DNA of 56,893 nucleotides from Sphingobacteriaceae bacterium. GTDB lineage: Bacteria > Bacteroidota > Bacteroidia > UBA7662. A program made the position numbers and the translations under genes. The DNA lies in assembly GCA_013824115.1 (NCBI GenBank), contig PNNG01000013.1, forward strand, positions 1-56,893. Reading direction: 5' to 3'. Shown piece by piece: positions 32,101 through 42,001 of the stretch. Position 1 is the stretch's first letter. Every line of letters begins with the position of its first letter. Under the pieces are notes generated by a model. It was given only the letters and a program-made list of their open reading frames with translations, was not told the DNA's origin and made no database searches.

Positions 32101-32988
32101 ATGCAAGTCTACGAATCGTTTTTAAACTACCTACGCTACGAAAAGCGTGCGTCTGCTCACACCATCAGGGCCTACAGTTCTGATTTGGAGCAATGTGCGG
32201 CTTACTTAGTCGATACTTACCATATAGAAGCCATCCACGAGGCTGCTGCTCCGCAGCTGCGCTCGTGGATGGTTTTTTTGTTGGAGGCGGGCAACGAAGC
32301 ACGTACCCTCAACCGCAAGATTTCAACCCTCAAGGCTTACTTCAAACATTTGCGCCGCATGGGGGTGGTGGCTCAGGATCCAACCCAGCGCCTTACCCGG
32401 CCCAAACCACCCAAGCGGCTGCCCATGGTGGTGGCTGAAAAGCAAATGGATAGTCTGCTCGACGACCTTCCCTTTGCCGATAACTTTGAGGGCCTGCGTG
32501 ACAAAACCATACTCGAATTATTTTACGGTTGCGGCATTCGTTTGGCCGAACTTATCGGCCTCAAAACCACCGACATTGACCTTCGCAACACAACCATCAG
32601 GGTGCTGGGCAAAAGAAATAAAGAGAGAATTGTACCCATGAGTCCATTGCTTTGCCGTCAAATGGACGTATATTTACTACAACGAAACACCACCTTCGGG
32701 AACAGTGCCGAAAAGGCTTTGTTCTTGACCCAAAAAGGGCTGCCCATGTATCCAAAGTTGGTATATGATCTTGTTCACCGCTACCTTTCTCAGGTAACTA
32801 CCCTCGAGCAACGCAGTCCACACGTGCTTCGTCACACTTTTGCCACCCACCTCTTAAACCAAGGTGCCGATTTAAACGCCGTGAAGGAGTTGCTTGGGCA
32901 CAGCAGTTTGGCTGCTACCCAAGTGTATACGCACAACTCCATCGAAAAACTGAAAGAAGTATACCGTAAAACTCATCCAAAAGCTTAA
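32101..32988 (+). CDS. Xer-type tyrosine recombinase
   Basis: A 295-residue XerC/XerD-type integrase that resolves chromosome dimers. Catalytic residues are all present: Arg147 (GCGIRLAEL), Lys171, His241 and Arg244 (HVLRHTFATH), His267 (LGHSS) and Tyr276 (TQVYTH). The N-terminal SAM-like DNA-binding domain occupies about 1-90. Its location between rpsU and hpf is the usual one in Bacteroidota, so it is a housekeeping recombinase and not a sign of a mobile element. XerC versus XerD cannot be decided here. Confidence 0.92.
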   Translation: MQVYESFLNYLRYEKRASAHTIRAYSSDLEQCAAYLVDTYHIEAIHEAAAPQLRSWMVFLLEAGNEARTLNRKISTLKAYFKHLRRMGVVAQDPTQRLTRPKPPKRLPMVVAEKQMDSLLDDLPFADNFEGLRDKTILELFYGCGIRLAELIGLKTTDIDLRNTTIRVLGKRNKERIVPMSPLLCRQMDVYLLQRNTTFGNSAEKALFLTQKGLPMYPKLVYDLVHRYLSQVTTLEQRSPHVLRHTFATHLLNQGADLNAVKELLGHSSLAATQVYTHNSIEKLKEVYRKTHPKA

Positions 32989-33002
32989 AATAGGAGGACC
33001 CC

Positions 33003-33287
33003 ATGGACATCAACATCCAAAGCATCCATTTCGATGCAGACATCAAGCTCATTGATTTTATCAAGAAGAAACTCGGCAAGCTCGAAACCTTGAACAACAA
33101 GGTAATTAATACCGAGGTTTTTCTGAAGCTCGACAATGCCGTAGACAACTCTAATAAAATCACCGAAATAAAGCTTCACCTGCCCGGAAAAACCCTCTTC
33201 GCCAAAGAACAGTGCAAGACGTTTGAAGAAGCCACCGATTTATCCATTGAATCTTTGCGTCGCCAACTCTCGAAGCTGAAGAACTAA
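33003..33287 (+). CDS. hpf: Ribosome hibernation-promoting factor (short form)
   Basis: A 94-residue HPF/RaiA-family protein (MDINIQSIHFDADIKLIDFIKKK, then EIKLHLPGKTLFAKEQCKTFEEATDLSIESLRRQL). It binds the decoding region of idle ribosomes and stabilises them. Only the N-terminal domain is present, so it is the short form. It lies 15 bases after the Xer gene and is co-transcribed. Confidence 0.92.
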   Translation: MDINIQSIHFDADIKLIDFIKKKLGKLETLNNKVINTEVFLKLDNAVDNSNKITEIKLHLPGKTLFAKEQCKTFEEATDLSIESLRRQLSKLKN

Positions 33288-33318
33288 AATATTTCAAGCA
33301 AATTTTTGGAGACAGGAG

Positions 33319-33348
33319 TTTGCTTAATCCAATTTATTAGTACATTTG
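33319..33348 (+). promoter_or_regulatory. Promoter of the tRNA-tuf operon
   Basis: TTTG (33319-33322), 18 bases, TACATTTG (33341-33348): a perfect match to the Bacteroidota consensus, 63 bases before the first tRNA. This drives the tRNA-Thr-Tyr-Gly-Thr-tuf block. Confidence 0.8.
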
Positions 33349-33404
33349 CATTCCTTTTTGGCGGGTACCCCTTCCGGGGCCGTTGAAAAGGAATGTTCTT
33401 TTTT
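33349..33404 (+). terminator. Terminator-like hairpin in the tRNA operon leader
   Basis: A 16-pair stem (33349-33364 with 33380-33395, starting CATTCC and ending GGAATG) continues into CCCC-TTCC-GGGG and is followed by TTCTTTTTT. It looks like an intrinsic terminator but lies between the operon promoter and the first tRNA, so it would act as an attenuator of the operon or as terminator of hpf. Confidence 0.65.
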
Positions 33405-33410
33405 AGAAAA

Positions 33411-33483
33411 GCCTCCTTAGCTCAGCTGGTAGAGCAACTGATTTGTAATCAGTAGGTCGCTGGTTCGATTCCGGCAGGAGGCT
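33411..33483 (+). tRNA. tRNA-Thr (anticodon TGT)
   Basis: Acceptor GCCTCCT/AGGAGGC, anticodon stem ACTGA/TCAGT with loop TTTGTAA giving TGT, and T-loop GGTTCGATTCC. CCA is not encoded. First gene of the tRNA cluster. Confidence 0.96.
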
Positions 33484-33487
33484 CATT

Positions 33488-33568
33488 GGGGAGATACCAG
33501 AGTGGCCAAATGGGACCGACTGTAACTCGGTTGAGAAATCTTCGAAGGTTCGAATCCTTCTCTCCCCA
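33488..33568 (+). tRNA. tRNA-Tyr (anticodon GTA)
   Basis: Class II tRNA with a long variable arm. Acceptor GGGGAGA/TCTCCCC, anticodon stem ACCGA/TCGGT with loop CTGTAAC giving GTA. The bases after discriminator A happen to read CCA (33569-33571), which the other tRNAs here lack. Confidence 0.95.
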
Positions 33569-33594
33569 CCAAAGAACCCTCCTTCGGGAGAAAA

Positions 33595-33667
33595 GCGGGA
33601 GTAGCTCAGTTGGTAGAGCGACAGCCTTCCAAGCTGTAGGTCGCGGGTTCGAGCCTCGTCTCCCGCT
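33595..33667 (+). tRNA. tRNA-Gly (anticodon TCC)
   Basis: Acceptor GCGGGAG/CTCCCGC, anticodon stem ACAGC/GCTGT with loop CTTCCAA giving TCC, T-loop GGTTCGAGCC. Followed by a spacer hairpin GGAATGAA/TTCATTCC (33677-33697). Confidence 0.96.
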
Positions 33668-33676
33668 CGTAAAAAT

Positions 33677-33697
33677 GGAATGAAAGACGTTCATTCC
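33677..33697 (+). repeat. Spacer hairpin between tRNA-Gly and tRNA-Thr
   Basis: GGAATGAA-AGACG-TTCATTCC, a perfect 8-pair stem between two tRNAs. It may be a processing site or attenuator in the polycistronic precursor. Confidence 0.5.
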
Positions 33698-33707
33698 TCG
33701 TATTAGT

Positions 33708-33779
<72 letters not shown>

Positions 33780-33784
33780 CAAAC

Positions 33785-33818
33785 GCCAATGCTTGTTCGC
33801 ATGCATTGGCATGCTCTT
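33785..33818 (+). terminator. Hairpin between tRNA-Thr and tuf
   Basis: GCCAATGC/GCATTGGC (33785-33792 and 33803-33810) with a 10-base loop, followed by a short T-rich stretch ATGCTCTTTT. Possible partial terminator or processing hairpin that sets the tRNA to tuf ratio. Confidence 0.5.
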
Positions 33819-33881
33819 TTGTAGTTGCCAAGCTTCAAACGGGCGCAAAAAACCAAACAGGATAATTTAAACAAACAAACA

Positions 33882-35069
33882 ATGGCAAAGGAAAAATTCG
33901 ACCGTTCCAAACCGCACGTAAACATCGGTACCATCGGTCACGTTGACCACGGCAAAACCACTCTTACTGCTGCTATCACCAAGGTGTTGGCTGAAAAAGG
34001 TTGGTCAGAAGCCCGTTCTTTCGATTCAATCGACTCTGCTCCTGAAGAAAAAGAGCGTGGTATTACCATTAATACCGCTCACGTAGAGTACCAGACTGAG
34101 AATCGTCACTACGCACACGTTGACTGTCCTGGTCACGCCGACTATGTGAAGAACATGGTAACTGGTGCTGCCCAAATGGACGGTGCTATCCTCGTAGTAG
34201 CCTCTACCGACGGACCAATGCCACAGACCCGTGAGCACATCCTGCTCGCTCGTCAGGTAGGTGTACCTGCCCTGGTAGTATTCATGAACAAAGTAGACAT
34301 GGTTGACGACGTTGAGTTGCTCGAGCTTGTTGAAATGGAAATCCGCGAACTCCTTTCTTTCTATGACTTCCCTGGCGACGACATCCCTGTAATCAAGGGT
34401 TCGGCTTTGGGTGCCCTCAACGGCGAAGGCAAGTGGGTTGATACCGTATTGGAATTGATGGCCTCTGTAGACAGCTACATTCCATTGCCTCCCCGTCAGG
34501 TTGACCTTCCTTTCTTGATGCCTGTAGAAGACGTATTCTCGATCACTGGTCGTGGTACTGTAGCTACTGGTCGTATTGAGCGTGGTGTGATCAACTCGGG
34601 TGATCCTGTGGATATCATCGGTATGGGTGCTGAGAACCTCAAGTCGACCGTAACTGGTGTTGAGATGTTCCGCAAGATTCTTGACCGTGGTGAAGCTGGT
34701 GACAACACCGGTTTGTTGCTCCGCGGTATTGAAAAGTCTGACATCCGTCGTGGTATGGTAATTTGTAAGCCTGGTTCAGTAACTCCTCACCACGAGTTCA
34801 AGGCCGAAGTTTACGTATTGTCGAAGGAAGAAGGTGGCCGTCACACGCCATTCTTTAACAAATACCGTCCACAGTTCTATTTCCGTACTACTGACGTAAC
34901 TGGCGAAATCATTCTCCCAGACGGCGTAGAAATGGTAATGCCTGGCGACAACATCTCAATCGTGGTTCGTTTGATCTCTCCGATTGCGATGGAAAAAGGT
35001 CTCCGCTTCGCGATTCGTGAAGGTGGCCGTACCGTAGGTGCCGGTCAGGTAACTGAAATCATCGCTTAA
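33882..35069 (+). CDS. tuf: Elongation factor Tu
   Basis: A 395-residue EF-Tu that delivers aminoacyl-tRNA to the ribosome. G-domain motifs: GHVDHGKTT (G1), the Thr-containing switch [14 protein letters not shown] (G3) and the NKVD element; domains 2 and 3 are complete. The open frame continues upstream, but [14 protein letters not shown] is the family start (ATG 33882). It is embedded between tRNA-Thr and tRNA-Trp, as usual in Bacteroidota. Confidence 0.98.
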   Translation: MAKEKFDRSKPHVNIGTIGHVDHGKTTLTAAITKVLAEKGWSEARSFDSIDSAPEEKERGITINTAHVEYQTENRHYAHVDCPGHADYVKNMVTGAAQMDGAILVVASTDGPMPQTREHILLARQVGVPALVVFMNKVDMVDDVELLELVEMEIRELLSFYDFPGDDIPVIKGSALGALNGEGKWVDTVLELMASVDSYIPLPPRQVDLPFLMPVEDVFSITGRGTVATGRIERGVINSGDPVDIIGMGAENLKSTVTGVEMFRKILDRGEAGDNTGLLLRGIEKSDIRRGMVICKPGSVTPHHEFKAEVYVLSKEEGGRHTPFFNKYRPQFYFRTTDVTGEIILPDGVEMVMPGDNISIVVRLISPIAMEKGLRFAIREGGRTVGAGQVTEIIA

Positions 35070-35086
35070 TAAGTGTGAATAACGAC

Positions 35087-35120
35087 CTGAAGTCTCTCCG
35101 GGTTTCCGGAGAGATTTCAG
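35087..35120 (+). repeat. Strong hairpin between tuf and tRNA-Trp
   Basis: CTGAAGTCTCTCCGG and CCGGAGAGATTTCAG form a 15-pair stem with one G-T pair and a GTTT loop. No T-run follows, so it is more likely a processing or mRNA 3'-end hairpin than a full stop before tRNA-Trp and secE. Confidence 0.6.
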
Positions 35121-35127
35121 TGTCTAT

Positions 35128-35200
35128 ACGGGTGTAGCTCAATTGGCAGAGCGATGGTCTCCAAAACCATAGGCTGGGAGTTCGAGTCTCTCCACCCGTG
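35128..35200 (+). tRNA. tRNA-Trp (anticodon CCA)
   Basis: Acceptor ACGGGTG/CACCCGT with discriminator G, anticodon stem ATGGT/ACCAT with loop CTCCAAA giving CCA, T-loop AGTTCGAGTCT. The secE start codon follows 14 bases later. Confidence 0.95.
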
Positions 35201-35214
35201 CAGCAAAGTAGCTC

Positions 35215-35409
35215 ATGAACAAGATTAAGGTATACATTAAGGAAGCCAGCAACGAACTCCTGCACAAGGTGAGCTGGCCCACATGGGAAGAGTTGCAAAG
35301 CAGTCTGGTTATCGTACTGGTTGCTTCGCTCATCTTCTCATTGCTTATCTATGGCATGGACCTGGCTTTCTCAAACCTATTGAGTGCTTTTTATCACCTC
35401 TTTAAATAA
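35215..35409 (+). CDS. secE: Preprotein translocase subunit SecE
   Basis: A 64-residue single-span SecE: amphipathic N-terminal helix (KIKVYIKEASNELLHKVSWP), the conserved TWEEL turn, then the membrane helix (about 31-52). It is part of the SecYEG channel. Located between tRNA-Trp and nusG as in most bacteria. Confidence 0.95.
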   Translation: MNKIKVYIKEASNELLHKVSWPTWEELQSSLVIVLVASLIFSLLIYGMDLAFSNLLSAFYHLFK

Positions 35410-35420
35410 GCTTCCGACGT

Positions 35421-35954
35421 ATGGAATATAAGTGGTATGTGGTAAGGGCCATCAGTGGAAAAGAACGCAAGGCCAAGGAATACATCGAGTCGGAAATCAT
35501 TCACTTGGGTGCCAAGGATTTGATTCCTCAGATTCTGATTCCCATGGAAAAGGTTTTGCAGTTGCGCAATGGGAAAAAAGTGGTGAAAGAGAGAAATTTC
35601 TTTCCTGGTTATATTCTCATTGAAGCTGCGCTTAATCCCGATTTGGTAACTGCCATCACGCAAATTCCGAACATCATCGGCTTTTTGGGAGGCGACAATC
35701 CTACTCCTTTGCGTGAGAGCGAAGTGAACAAGATTTTGGGTAAGGTAGATGAAATGACTGAACAGGGTGAAGTCCTGAGCAATCCATTTACCATTGGCGA
35801 ATCGGTGAAAGTAATGGACGGTCCGTTCAACGACTTCAGCGGTGTCATCGAAGAAATCAATGAAGAGAAGAAGAAGTTGAAGGTGATGGTGAAGATTTTT
35901 GGTCGACGCACCCCCATCGAGCTCAACTACATGCAAGTGGAAAAAATATCCTAA
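35421..35954 (+). CDS. nusG: Transcription termination/antitermination protein NusG
   Basis: A 177-residue NusG with an N-terminal NGN domain (WYVVRAISGKERKAKEYIE, then FFPGYILIEA) and a C-terminal KOW domain (GESVKVMDGPFNDFSGVIEE). It couples RNA polymerase to Rho or the ribosome. Length is standard. 11 bases after secE. Confidence 0.97.
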   Translation: MEYKWYVVRAISGKERKAKEYIESEIIHLGAKDLIPQILIPMEKVLQLRNGKKVVKERNFFPGYILIEAALNPDLVTAITQIPNIIGFLGGDNPTPLRESEVNKILGKVDEMTEQGEVLSNPFTIGESVKVMDGPFNDFSGVIEEINEEKKKLKVMVKIFGRRTPIELNYMQVEKIS

Positions 35955-35967
35955 TACATAAATACAA

Positions 35968-36411
35968 ATGGCAAAGGAAATCAGCGCTTTTATTAAGCTC
36001 CAAATCAAAGGTGGCGCTGCCAATCCGGCTCCTCCAGTAGGTCCGGCCCTTGGTTCGAAAGGTGTAAACATCATGGAGTTCTGTAAGCAGTTTAATGCTA
36101 GAACCCAAGAGAAGCCCGGCAAAGTGTTGCCCGTAGTGATTACGGTATACAGCGATAAGTCATTTGACTTCGTTGTAAAGACGCCTCCAGTGGCAATTCA
36201 ATTGATTGAAGCAGCCAAAATTCAAAAAGGCTCAGCTCAACCTAACCGTAACAAGGTGGGTAACGTAAGCTGGGATCAGGTGCAGGCAATTGCAGAAGAT
36301 AAAATGCAGGACATGAATGCGTTTAAACTCGATTCGGCCATGAAAATGGTAGCGGGTACGGCGCGCAGTCTGGGCATCAACATCACAGGGTCAGCCCCCT
36401 GGGATAACTAA
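35968..36411 (+). CDS. rplK: 50S ribosomal protein L11
   Basis: A 147-residue uL11. Its start [28 protein letters not shown] is the family signature (proline-rich N-domain that binds the GTPase-associated centre) and it ends [12 protein letters not shown]. Follows nusG by 13 bases. Confidence 0.98.
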   Translation: MAKEISAFIKLQIKGGAANPAPPVGPALGSKGVNIMEFCKQFNARTQEKPGKVLPVVITVYSDKSFDFVVKTPPVAIQLIEAAKIQKGSAQPNRNKVGNVSWDQVQAIAEDKMQDMNAFKLDSAMKMVAGTARSLGINITGSAPWDN

Positions 36412-36425
36412 CATAAATAGTTAAA

Positions 36426-37124
36426 GTGGCTAAATTAACCAAAAATCAGAAATTGGCGAATGCCAAGTTCGACCGTACGAAAGCGTACAGGCTGAACGAA
36501 GCAACCGAGCTGGTGAAGGGCATTACCTTTACCAAGTTTGATGCTTCTGTTGACCTGAACGTGCGTCTCGGTGTGGACCCACGCAAAGCCAATCAAATGG
36601 TTCGGGGTACGGTAACCCTTCCTCACGGGACCGGAAAAGTAGCACGCGTGCTCGTGCTATGCACCCCAGACAAAGAAGCAGAAGCCAAAGCGGCCGGCGC
36701 TGACTTTGTAGGATTGGACGAGTTCATCCAGAAAATCGAGGGTGGATGGACTGACGTCGATGTAATCATCACTCAACCAAGTGTAATGGCCAAGGTTGGT
36801 CGTTTGGGTAGAATCCTGGGTCCCCGGGGTTTGATGCCAAACCCCAAGACGGGTACCGTTACCGACAACGTTGGGCAGGCGGTTACAGACGTAAAGGGTG
36901 GCAAAATCGACTTTAAAGTAGACAAGTTCGGTATTGTTCATGCTGCTATCGGGAAGGCGTCGTTTGCGCCGAAGCAATTGGAAGAAAACGCTGTAGAGCT
37001 GATTCAGACCATTGTGAAGTTGAAGCCTTCCGCTGCGAAGGGCACGTACATCAAGAGCATTTACATGTCGAGTACGATGAGCCCTGGGATTAACGTAGAA
37101 CCTAAATCAATTGCAGGAATCTAA
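36426..37124 (+). CDS. rplA: 50S ribosomal protein L1
   Basis: A 232-residue uL1 of the L1 stalk. The conserved [20 protein letters not shown] segment is intact. The start codon is GTG (36426). L1 often represses its own mRNA, but no matching hairpin is obvious in the 14-base gap after rplK. Confidence 0.97.
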   Translation: MAKLTKNQKLANAKFDRTKAYRLNEATELVKGITFTKFDASVDLNVRLGVDPRKANQMVRGTVTLPHGTGKVARVLVLCTPDKEAEAKAAGADFVGLDEFIQKIEGGWTDVDVIITQPSVMAKVGRLGRILGPRGLMPNPKTGTVTDNVGQAVTDVKGGKIDFKVDKFGIVHAAIGKASFAPKQLEENAVELIQTIVKLKPSAAKGTYIKSIYMSSTMSPGINVEPKSIAGI

Positions 37125-37129
37125 GAGCT

Positions 37130-37654
37130 ATGACAAGAGAAGAAAAAGCACTGATCATCGATGATCTCGCCGAGAAACTGTCAGGCAGTTCTTATTTCTA
37201 CTTAACAGACAGTTCAAGTCTGACCGTAGAAAACATCAATAAATTTCGTCGTCTTTGCTTCCAAAGCGGCGTTGAATTTCGTGTTGTGAAAAACACCCTG
37301 CTTCAGAAGGCCATGGAGCGCGTAGATGCTAGCAGCTACGAAGGCTTATTTGTGTCACTGAAAGGTTCTACTTCCATCATGTTTGCTGAGCAAGGAAATG
37401 TTCCTGCGAAGCTTTTGAAGGAATTCCGTAGAAATTTTGATAAGCCTGTGTTGAAGGCGGCCTGGATTGATTCGGCCATTTTCACCGGGGATGATCAACT
37501 GGACGCCTTGGTTGCCTTGAAGTCGAAATACGAACTCATTGGCGAAGTTATTGGCTTGCTCCAGTCACCCGCCCAAAACGTTGTATCTGCTTTGCAGTCT
37601 GGGGGCAACAAACTGGCTGGTATCGTTAAAACACTCCAGGACAAGAACAATTAA
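37130..37654 (+). CDS. rplJ: 50S ribosomal protein L10
   Basis: A 174-residue uL10, stalk base that anchors L7/L12 dimers (TREEKALIIDDLAEKL start, FRVVKNTLLQKAME, and a C-terminal helix for L7/L12). The gap to rplA is 5 bases, leaving no room for a separate L10 leader. Confidence 0.97.
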   Translation: MTREEKALIIDDLAEKLSGSSYFYLTDSSSLTVENINKFRRLCFQSGVEFRVVKNTLLQKAMERVDASSYEGLFVSLKGSTSIMFAEQGNVPAKLLKEFRRNFDKPVLKAAWIDSAIFTGDDQLDALVALKSKYELIGEVIGLLQSPAQNVVSALQSGGNKLAGIVKTLQDKNN

Positions 37655-37686
37655 TCAAAAGAGAAAAACAATTTTAAATCAAAACA

Positions 37687-38064
37687 ATGGCAGATTTGAA
37701 AGCATTCGCTGAGCAGTTGGTAAACCTGACAGTGAAAGAAGTAAACGAGTTAGCGCAAATTTTGAAGGACGAGTATGGCATTGAGCCTGCTGCTGCTGCA
37801 GTTGCAGTTGCTGCCGGTCCTGCAGCTGCTGAAGCACCTGCGGCCGCGGTTCAAACCGAGTTCGACGTAATTTTGAAGAGCGCTGGTGCTCAGAAATTGA
37901 ACATCGTGAAGTTGGTGAAAGACCTCACCGGTCTTGGTCTGAAAGAAGCGAAGGAACTGGTTGACGCCGCTCCTAAGACCTTGAAGGAAAAGTGCCCTAA
38001 GGACGAAGCTGAGGCACTGAAAGCGAAGCTTGAAGAAGCTGGCGCTGAGGTTGAGATCAAGTAA
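37687..38064 (+). CDS. rplL: 50S ribosomal protein L7/L12
   Basis: A 125-residue bL12: N-terminal dimer domain, an Ala-rich hinge (about 35-60), and the C-terminal factor-binding domain ([15 protein letters not shown]). It recruits translation GTPases. The Ala-rich hinge is encoded by a GCT/GCA-rich run. Confidence 0.97.
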   Translation: MADLKAFAEQLVNLTVKEVNELAQILKDEYGIEPAAAAVAVAAGPAAAEAPAAAVQTEFDVILKSAGAQKLNIVKLVKDLTGLGLKEAKELVDAAPKTLKEKCPKDEAEALKAKLEEAGAEVEIK

Positions 38065-38090
38065 TTGCTTGATATCCAGCAACAAATGCT

Positions 38091-38124
38091 GTAGGCCTGC
38101 ACTCCACAGGGGTGCCAGGCCTAC
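38091..38124 (+). promoter_or_regulatory. rplL-rpoB intergenic hairpin
   Basis: GTAGGCCTG-CAC (38091-38102) pairs with GTGCCAGGCCTAC (38112-38124), one bulge, in the 108-base gap between rplL and rpoB. In E. coli this gap holds a partial terminator and RNase III site that lower rpoBC expression; this hairpin could do the same. Confidence 0.55.
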
Positions 38125-38172
38125 GGCTATTTGTATTTGTGATCACGGTGTTTAATTTTAAACAACAACTCT

Positions 38173-41100
38173 TTGGCAGCCAACATCACACAAGAGGGTA
38201 GAATAACCTTTGCGTCGATCAATTCGACCATCGATTACCCCGATTTCCTGGAAGTACAAATCAAATCGTTCCAGGATTTTTTCCAATTGGAAACACTCGC
38301 GGAAAACCGCACCAACGAAGGGCTCTATAAAGTATTCGCGGAAAACTTCCCGATTACAGACGCCCGCAACAATTTTGTCCTAGAGTTCCTCGATTATTTC
38401 GTGGATCCACCCCGTTACACTATCGAGGAGTGTATCGAGCGAGGGTTAACCTATGCGGTTCCCTTGAAGGCCAAATTGAAATTGTCGTGTAACGACGTGG
38501 AGCACGAAGATTTTGAAACCATTGTGCAGGATGTGTATCTCGGTACCATTCCCTACATGACCCCCAAAGGCACCTTTGTTATCAATGGCGCTGAGCGGGT
38601 GATTGTATCGCAGTTGCACCGTTCGCCCGGGGTATTCTTCGGACAAACGGTACATAGCAATGGCTCGAAATTGTATTCGGCCCGGATCATTCCTTTCAAA
38701 GGCTCTTGGATCGAATTCGCAACCGACGTTAATAACGTCATGTATGCGTATATCGACCGTAAAAAGAAATTTCCAGTAACCACCTTGCTGCGTGCCATTG
38801 GTTTTGATTCAGACAAAGACATTCTGAACATTTTCGACCTGGCCGATGAAGTGAAGGTGAGCAAGGCTGGTTTGAAAAAGGTTGTTGGCCGTCGTCTTGC
38901 TGCCCGTGTACTGAAGACCTGGGTAGAAGACTTTGTAGACGAAGATACCGGTGAGGTAGTATCCATTAACCGCAATGAAATCATTGTGGAGCGCGATACG
39001 CTGCTGGAAGAAGAGATGATTGATATCATTGTAGACGCTGGTGTGAAGTCGATTATCCTGCACAAGGATGAGAACTTGCATGGCGACTATTCGATCATTT
39101 ACAACACCCTTCAAAAAGACACTTCCAACTCTGAAAAGGAGGCCTTGGAGCATATCTATCGTCAATTGCGTAATGCTGAGCCGCCAGATGAAGAATCGGC
39201 GCGCCAAATCATCGAGAAGTTGTTCTTCTCGGATAAGCGTTACGACTTGGGTGAAGTAGGTCGTTACCGTATTAACCGCAAGCTGGGCATGACTACCAGC
39301 AGCGATGTGCGTGTATTGACCAAAGAAGACATCATTGCCATTGTAAAATACCTGATTCAGCTGTCGAACTCGAAGGCCGACGTGGACGATATCGACCACC
39401 TCTCTAACCGTCGTGTACGTACCGTTGGTGAGCAGTTGTATGCGCAGTTTGGCGTGGGATTGGCCCGTATGGCCCGTACTATCCGCGAACGCATGAACAT
39501 CCGCGACAACGAGGTATTTACGCCAACCGATTTGATCAACGCTCGTACCTTGAGCTCGGTAATCAACAGCTTCTTCGGAACCAACCAGTTGAGCCAGTTC
39601 ATGGACCAAACCAATCCATTGGCTGAAATTACGCACAAGCGTCGTTTGTCGGCACTCGGGCCGGGAGGTTTGTCACGCGAGCGAGCAGGTTTTGAGGTGC
39701 GTGACGTACACTACACCCACTACGGTCGTTTGTGTACCATCGAAACACCTGAAGGCCCGAACATCGGTCTTATTTCATCGCTTTGCGTACATGCCAAAAT
39801 CAACAGCATGGGCTTCATCGAAACCCCATACCGCACTGTTGACAATGGACGTGTTGAAGTAGAGAAGGATGTAATTTTCCTCAGTGCTGAAGACGAAGAT
39901 GAGCGCATTATTGCCCAGGCCAACGCTCCGTTGGACGTAAAAGGCAATTTTACGCGCGATTTGGTGAAGTGCCGTTTAATGGGCGACTTCCCGATTGTTG
40001 GTCCACAACAAGTGGAGTTCATGGATGTAGCGCCTAACCAAATTGTGGGTATCGCTGCTTCGTTGATTCCATTCTTGGAGCATGACGATGCCAACCGTGC
40101 CCTGATGGGTTCAAACATGCAACGTCAGGCGGTTCCATTGTTACGTCCAGAAGCGCCAATCGTAGGTACTGGTTTGGAAGGCCGTATTGCCCGCGACTCG
40201 CGTGCCATGTTAGCTGCCGAAGGCAATGGGGTGGTAGAGTACGTAGACGCCAAGAAAATTGTGATTCGCTACGAACGCAGCGATGACGAAAAATTGGCCA
40301 GTTTCGACGACGATACCAGAAGCTATAACCTCACGAAATTCCGCAAGACCAACCAATACACCTGTATCAACCACAAGGCCATGGTTAAAAAGGGTCAGCG
40401 TGTGAAGAAGGGTGATATTTTGGTAGAAGGTTATGCCACACAGCAAGGTGAATTGGCCCTCGGAAGAAACCTCAAAGTGGCCTTCATGCCATGGCAGGGT
40501 TACAACTTCGAGGATGCCATCGTAATCAGCGAGCGTGTAGTGCGCGAAGACTGGTACACTTCTATCCACATTGAGGAGTTTGAACTCCAGGTGCGTGACA
40601 CCAAGCGTGGCGAAGAAGAATTGACTTCCGATATTCCAAACGTGAGCGAAGAGGCTACCAAAGACCTCGACGAACACGGCATCATTCGCATAGGTGCGCA
40701 TGTACGTGAAGGCGATATCCTCATCGGCAAAATCACTCCCAAAGGCGAAAGCGATCCTTCACCCGAAGAGAAATTGCTCCGCGCCATCTTTGGCGACAAA
40801 GCCGGTGACGTTAAAGACGCTTCATTGCGCGTACCACCATCTATGACAGGTGTGGTAATCGACAAGAAGTTATTCTCGCGTGTGAAGAAGGACAAATTGG
40901 CGAAGCAGGAAGAAAAGGTATTGGTTGAAAAAATTGATGCTGAATACAACCGCGAAGCCGAAGCTGTTCGTGAGATTTTGATCGACAAACTCTTGGGTTT
41001 GGTTGAAGGCAAAGTAGCCCAGGGAGTTTCAAACAATTACAAAACAGAAGTAATTGCCAAGGGCGTGAAGTTCACCCGCAAGGTATTGAACGATTTGGAT

Positions 41101-41985
41101 TTCAACAACATCAATCCCGATGGTTGGTTGGTTGACAAAGACAAAAACGAAATCATCAAAACCCTCCTCAAGAACTACCAGATCCGTGTATCGGAGCTCA
41201 TGGGAGAGGCCAAGCGCAAGAAGTTCGCCATTCAGGTGGGCGACGAGCTGCCTTCGGGCATCCTCCAGCTGGCCAAGGTGTATGTTGCCCAAAAGCGTAA
41301 GTTGCGTGTGGGTGATAAAATGGCTGGTCGCCACGGTAACAAGGGTATTGTTGCCCGTATTGTGCGCGATGAGGACATGCCTTTCTTGGCCGACGGCACG
41401 CCAGTTGACATCGTATTGAACCCTTTGGGCGTACCATCGCGTATGAACCTTGGGCAGATTTATGAGTCGGTATTGGCTTGGGCCGGTAAGGAGCTCGGCG
41501 TGAAGTTCGCTACCCCAATTTTCGACGGTGCGAGCTACGAAGAGGTGCGCGACTACACCATCAAAGCAGGCATTCCTGAGTTAGGTGGTGCGCAATTGTA
41601 CGACGGTCAAACTGGCCGTGCGTTCGACCAAAAAACCACTGTGGGTGTGATTTACATGCTCAAATTGGGTCACATGGTCGACGACAAGATGCACGCACGT
41701 TCGATTGGACCATACTCGCTCATTACCCAGCAGCCGTTGGGTGGTAAGGCACAGTTTGGTGGACAGCGTTTCGGTGAGATGGAAGTGTGGGCACTCGAAG
41801 CTTTCGGTGCTGCCAACATCCTACAGGAAATTCTGACCGTGAAATCGGACGACATTGTAGGTCGTGCCAAGACATACGAAGCGATTGTGAAGGGCGACAA
41901 CCTGCCAGTTCCAGGTATCCCCGAATCGTTCAACGTATTGCTGCACGAACTACGCGGATTGTGTTTAGATGTTTCATTAGACTAA
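38173..41985 (+). CDS. rpoB: RNA polymerase beta subunit
   Basis: A 1270-residue beta subunit. Landmarks: [19 protein letters not shown] near the N-terminus, the rifampicin-binding region [17 protein letters not shown] with [13 protein letters not shown], and the C-terminal [18 protein letters not shown]. The start appears to be TTG (38173): the product LAANITQEG aligns with the usual MAxN start, and no ATG or GTG in frame lies between it and the upstream region. No frameshift seen. Confidence 0.97.
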   Translation: MAANITQEGRITFASINSTIDYPDFLEVQIKSFQDFFQLETLAENRTNEGLYKVFAENFPITDARNNFVLEFLDYFVDPPRYTIEECIERGLTYAVPLKAKLKLSCNDVEHEDFETIVQDVYLGTIPYMTPKGTFVINGAERVIVSQLHRSPGVFFGQTVHSNGSKLYSARIIPFKGSWIEFATDVNNVMYAYIDRKKKFPVTTLLRAIGFDSDKDILNIFDLADEVKVSKAGLKKVVGRRLAARVLKTWVEDFVDEDTGEVVSINRNEIIVERDTLLEEEMIDIIVDAGVKSIILHKDENLHGDYSIIYNTLQKDTSNSEKEALEHIYRQLRNAEPPDEESARQIIEKLFFSDKRYDLGEVGRYRINRKLGMTTSSDVRVLTKEDIIAIVKYLIQLSNSKADVDDIDHLSNRRVRTVGEQLYAQFGVGLARMARTIRERMNIRDNEVFTPTDLINARTLSSVINSFFGTNQLSQFMDQTNPLAEITHKRRLSALGPGGLSRERAGFEVRDVHYTHYGRLCTIETPEGPNIGLISSLCVHAKINSMGFIETPYRTVDNGRVEVEKDVIFLSAEDEDERIIAQANAPLDVKGNFTRDLVKCRLMGDFPIVGPQQVEFMDVAPNQIVGIAASLIPFLEHDDANRALMGSNMQRQAVPLLRPEAPIVGTGLEGRIARDSRAMLAAEGNGVVEYVDAKKIVIRYERSDDEKLASFDDDTRSYNLTKFRKTNQYTCINHKAMVKKGQRVKKGDILVEGYATQQGELALGRNLKVAFMPWQGYNFEDAIVISERVVREDWYTSIHIEEFELQVRDTKRGEEELTSDIPNVSEEATKDLDEHGIIRIGAHVREGDILIGKITPKGESDPSPEEKLLRAIFGDKAGDVKDASLRVPPSMTGVVIDKKLFSRVKKDKLAKQEEKVLVEKIDAEYNREAEAVREILIDKLLGLVEGKVAQGVSNNYKTEVIAKGVKFTRKVLNDLDFNNINPDGWLVDKDKNEIIKTLLKNYQIRVSELMGEAKRKKFAIQVGDELPSGILQLAKVYVAQKRKLRVGDKMAGRHGNKGIVARIVRDEDMPFLADGTPVDIVLNPLGVPSRMNLGQIYESVLAWAGKELGVKFATPIFDGASYEEVRDYTIKAGIPELGGAQLYDGQTGRAFDQKTTVGVIYMLKLGHMVDDKMHARSIGPYSLITQQPLGGKAQFGGQRFGEMEVWALEAFGAANILQEILTVKSDDIVGRAKTYEAIVKGDNLPVPGIPESFNVLLHELRGLCLDVSLD

Positions 41986-42001
41986 GTGGAGAACCACGCA
42001 A

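Noticed and set aside
32101-32988. Xer recombinase as a sign of a mobile element or integron
   Set aside because: It is in the conserved rpsU-xer-hpf position of Bacteroidota, and no attachment sites or cargo genes are visible.
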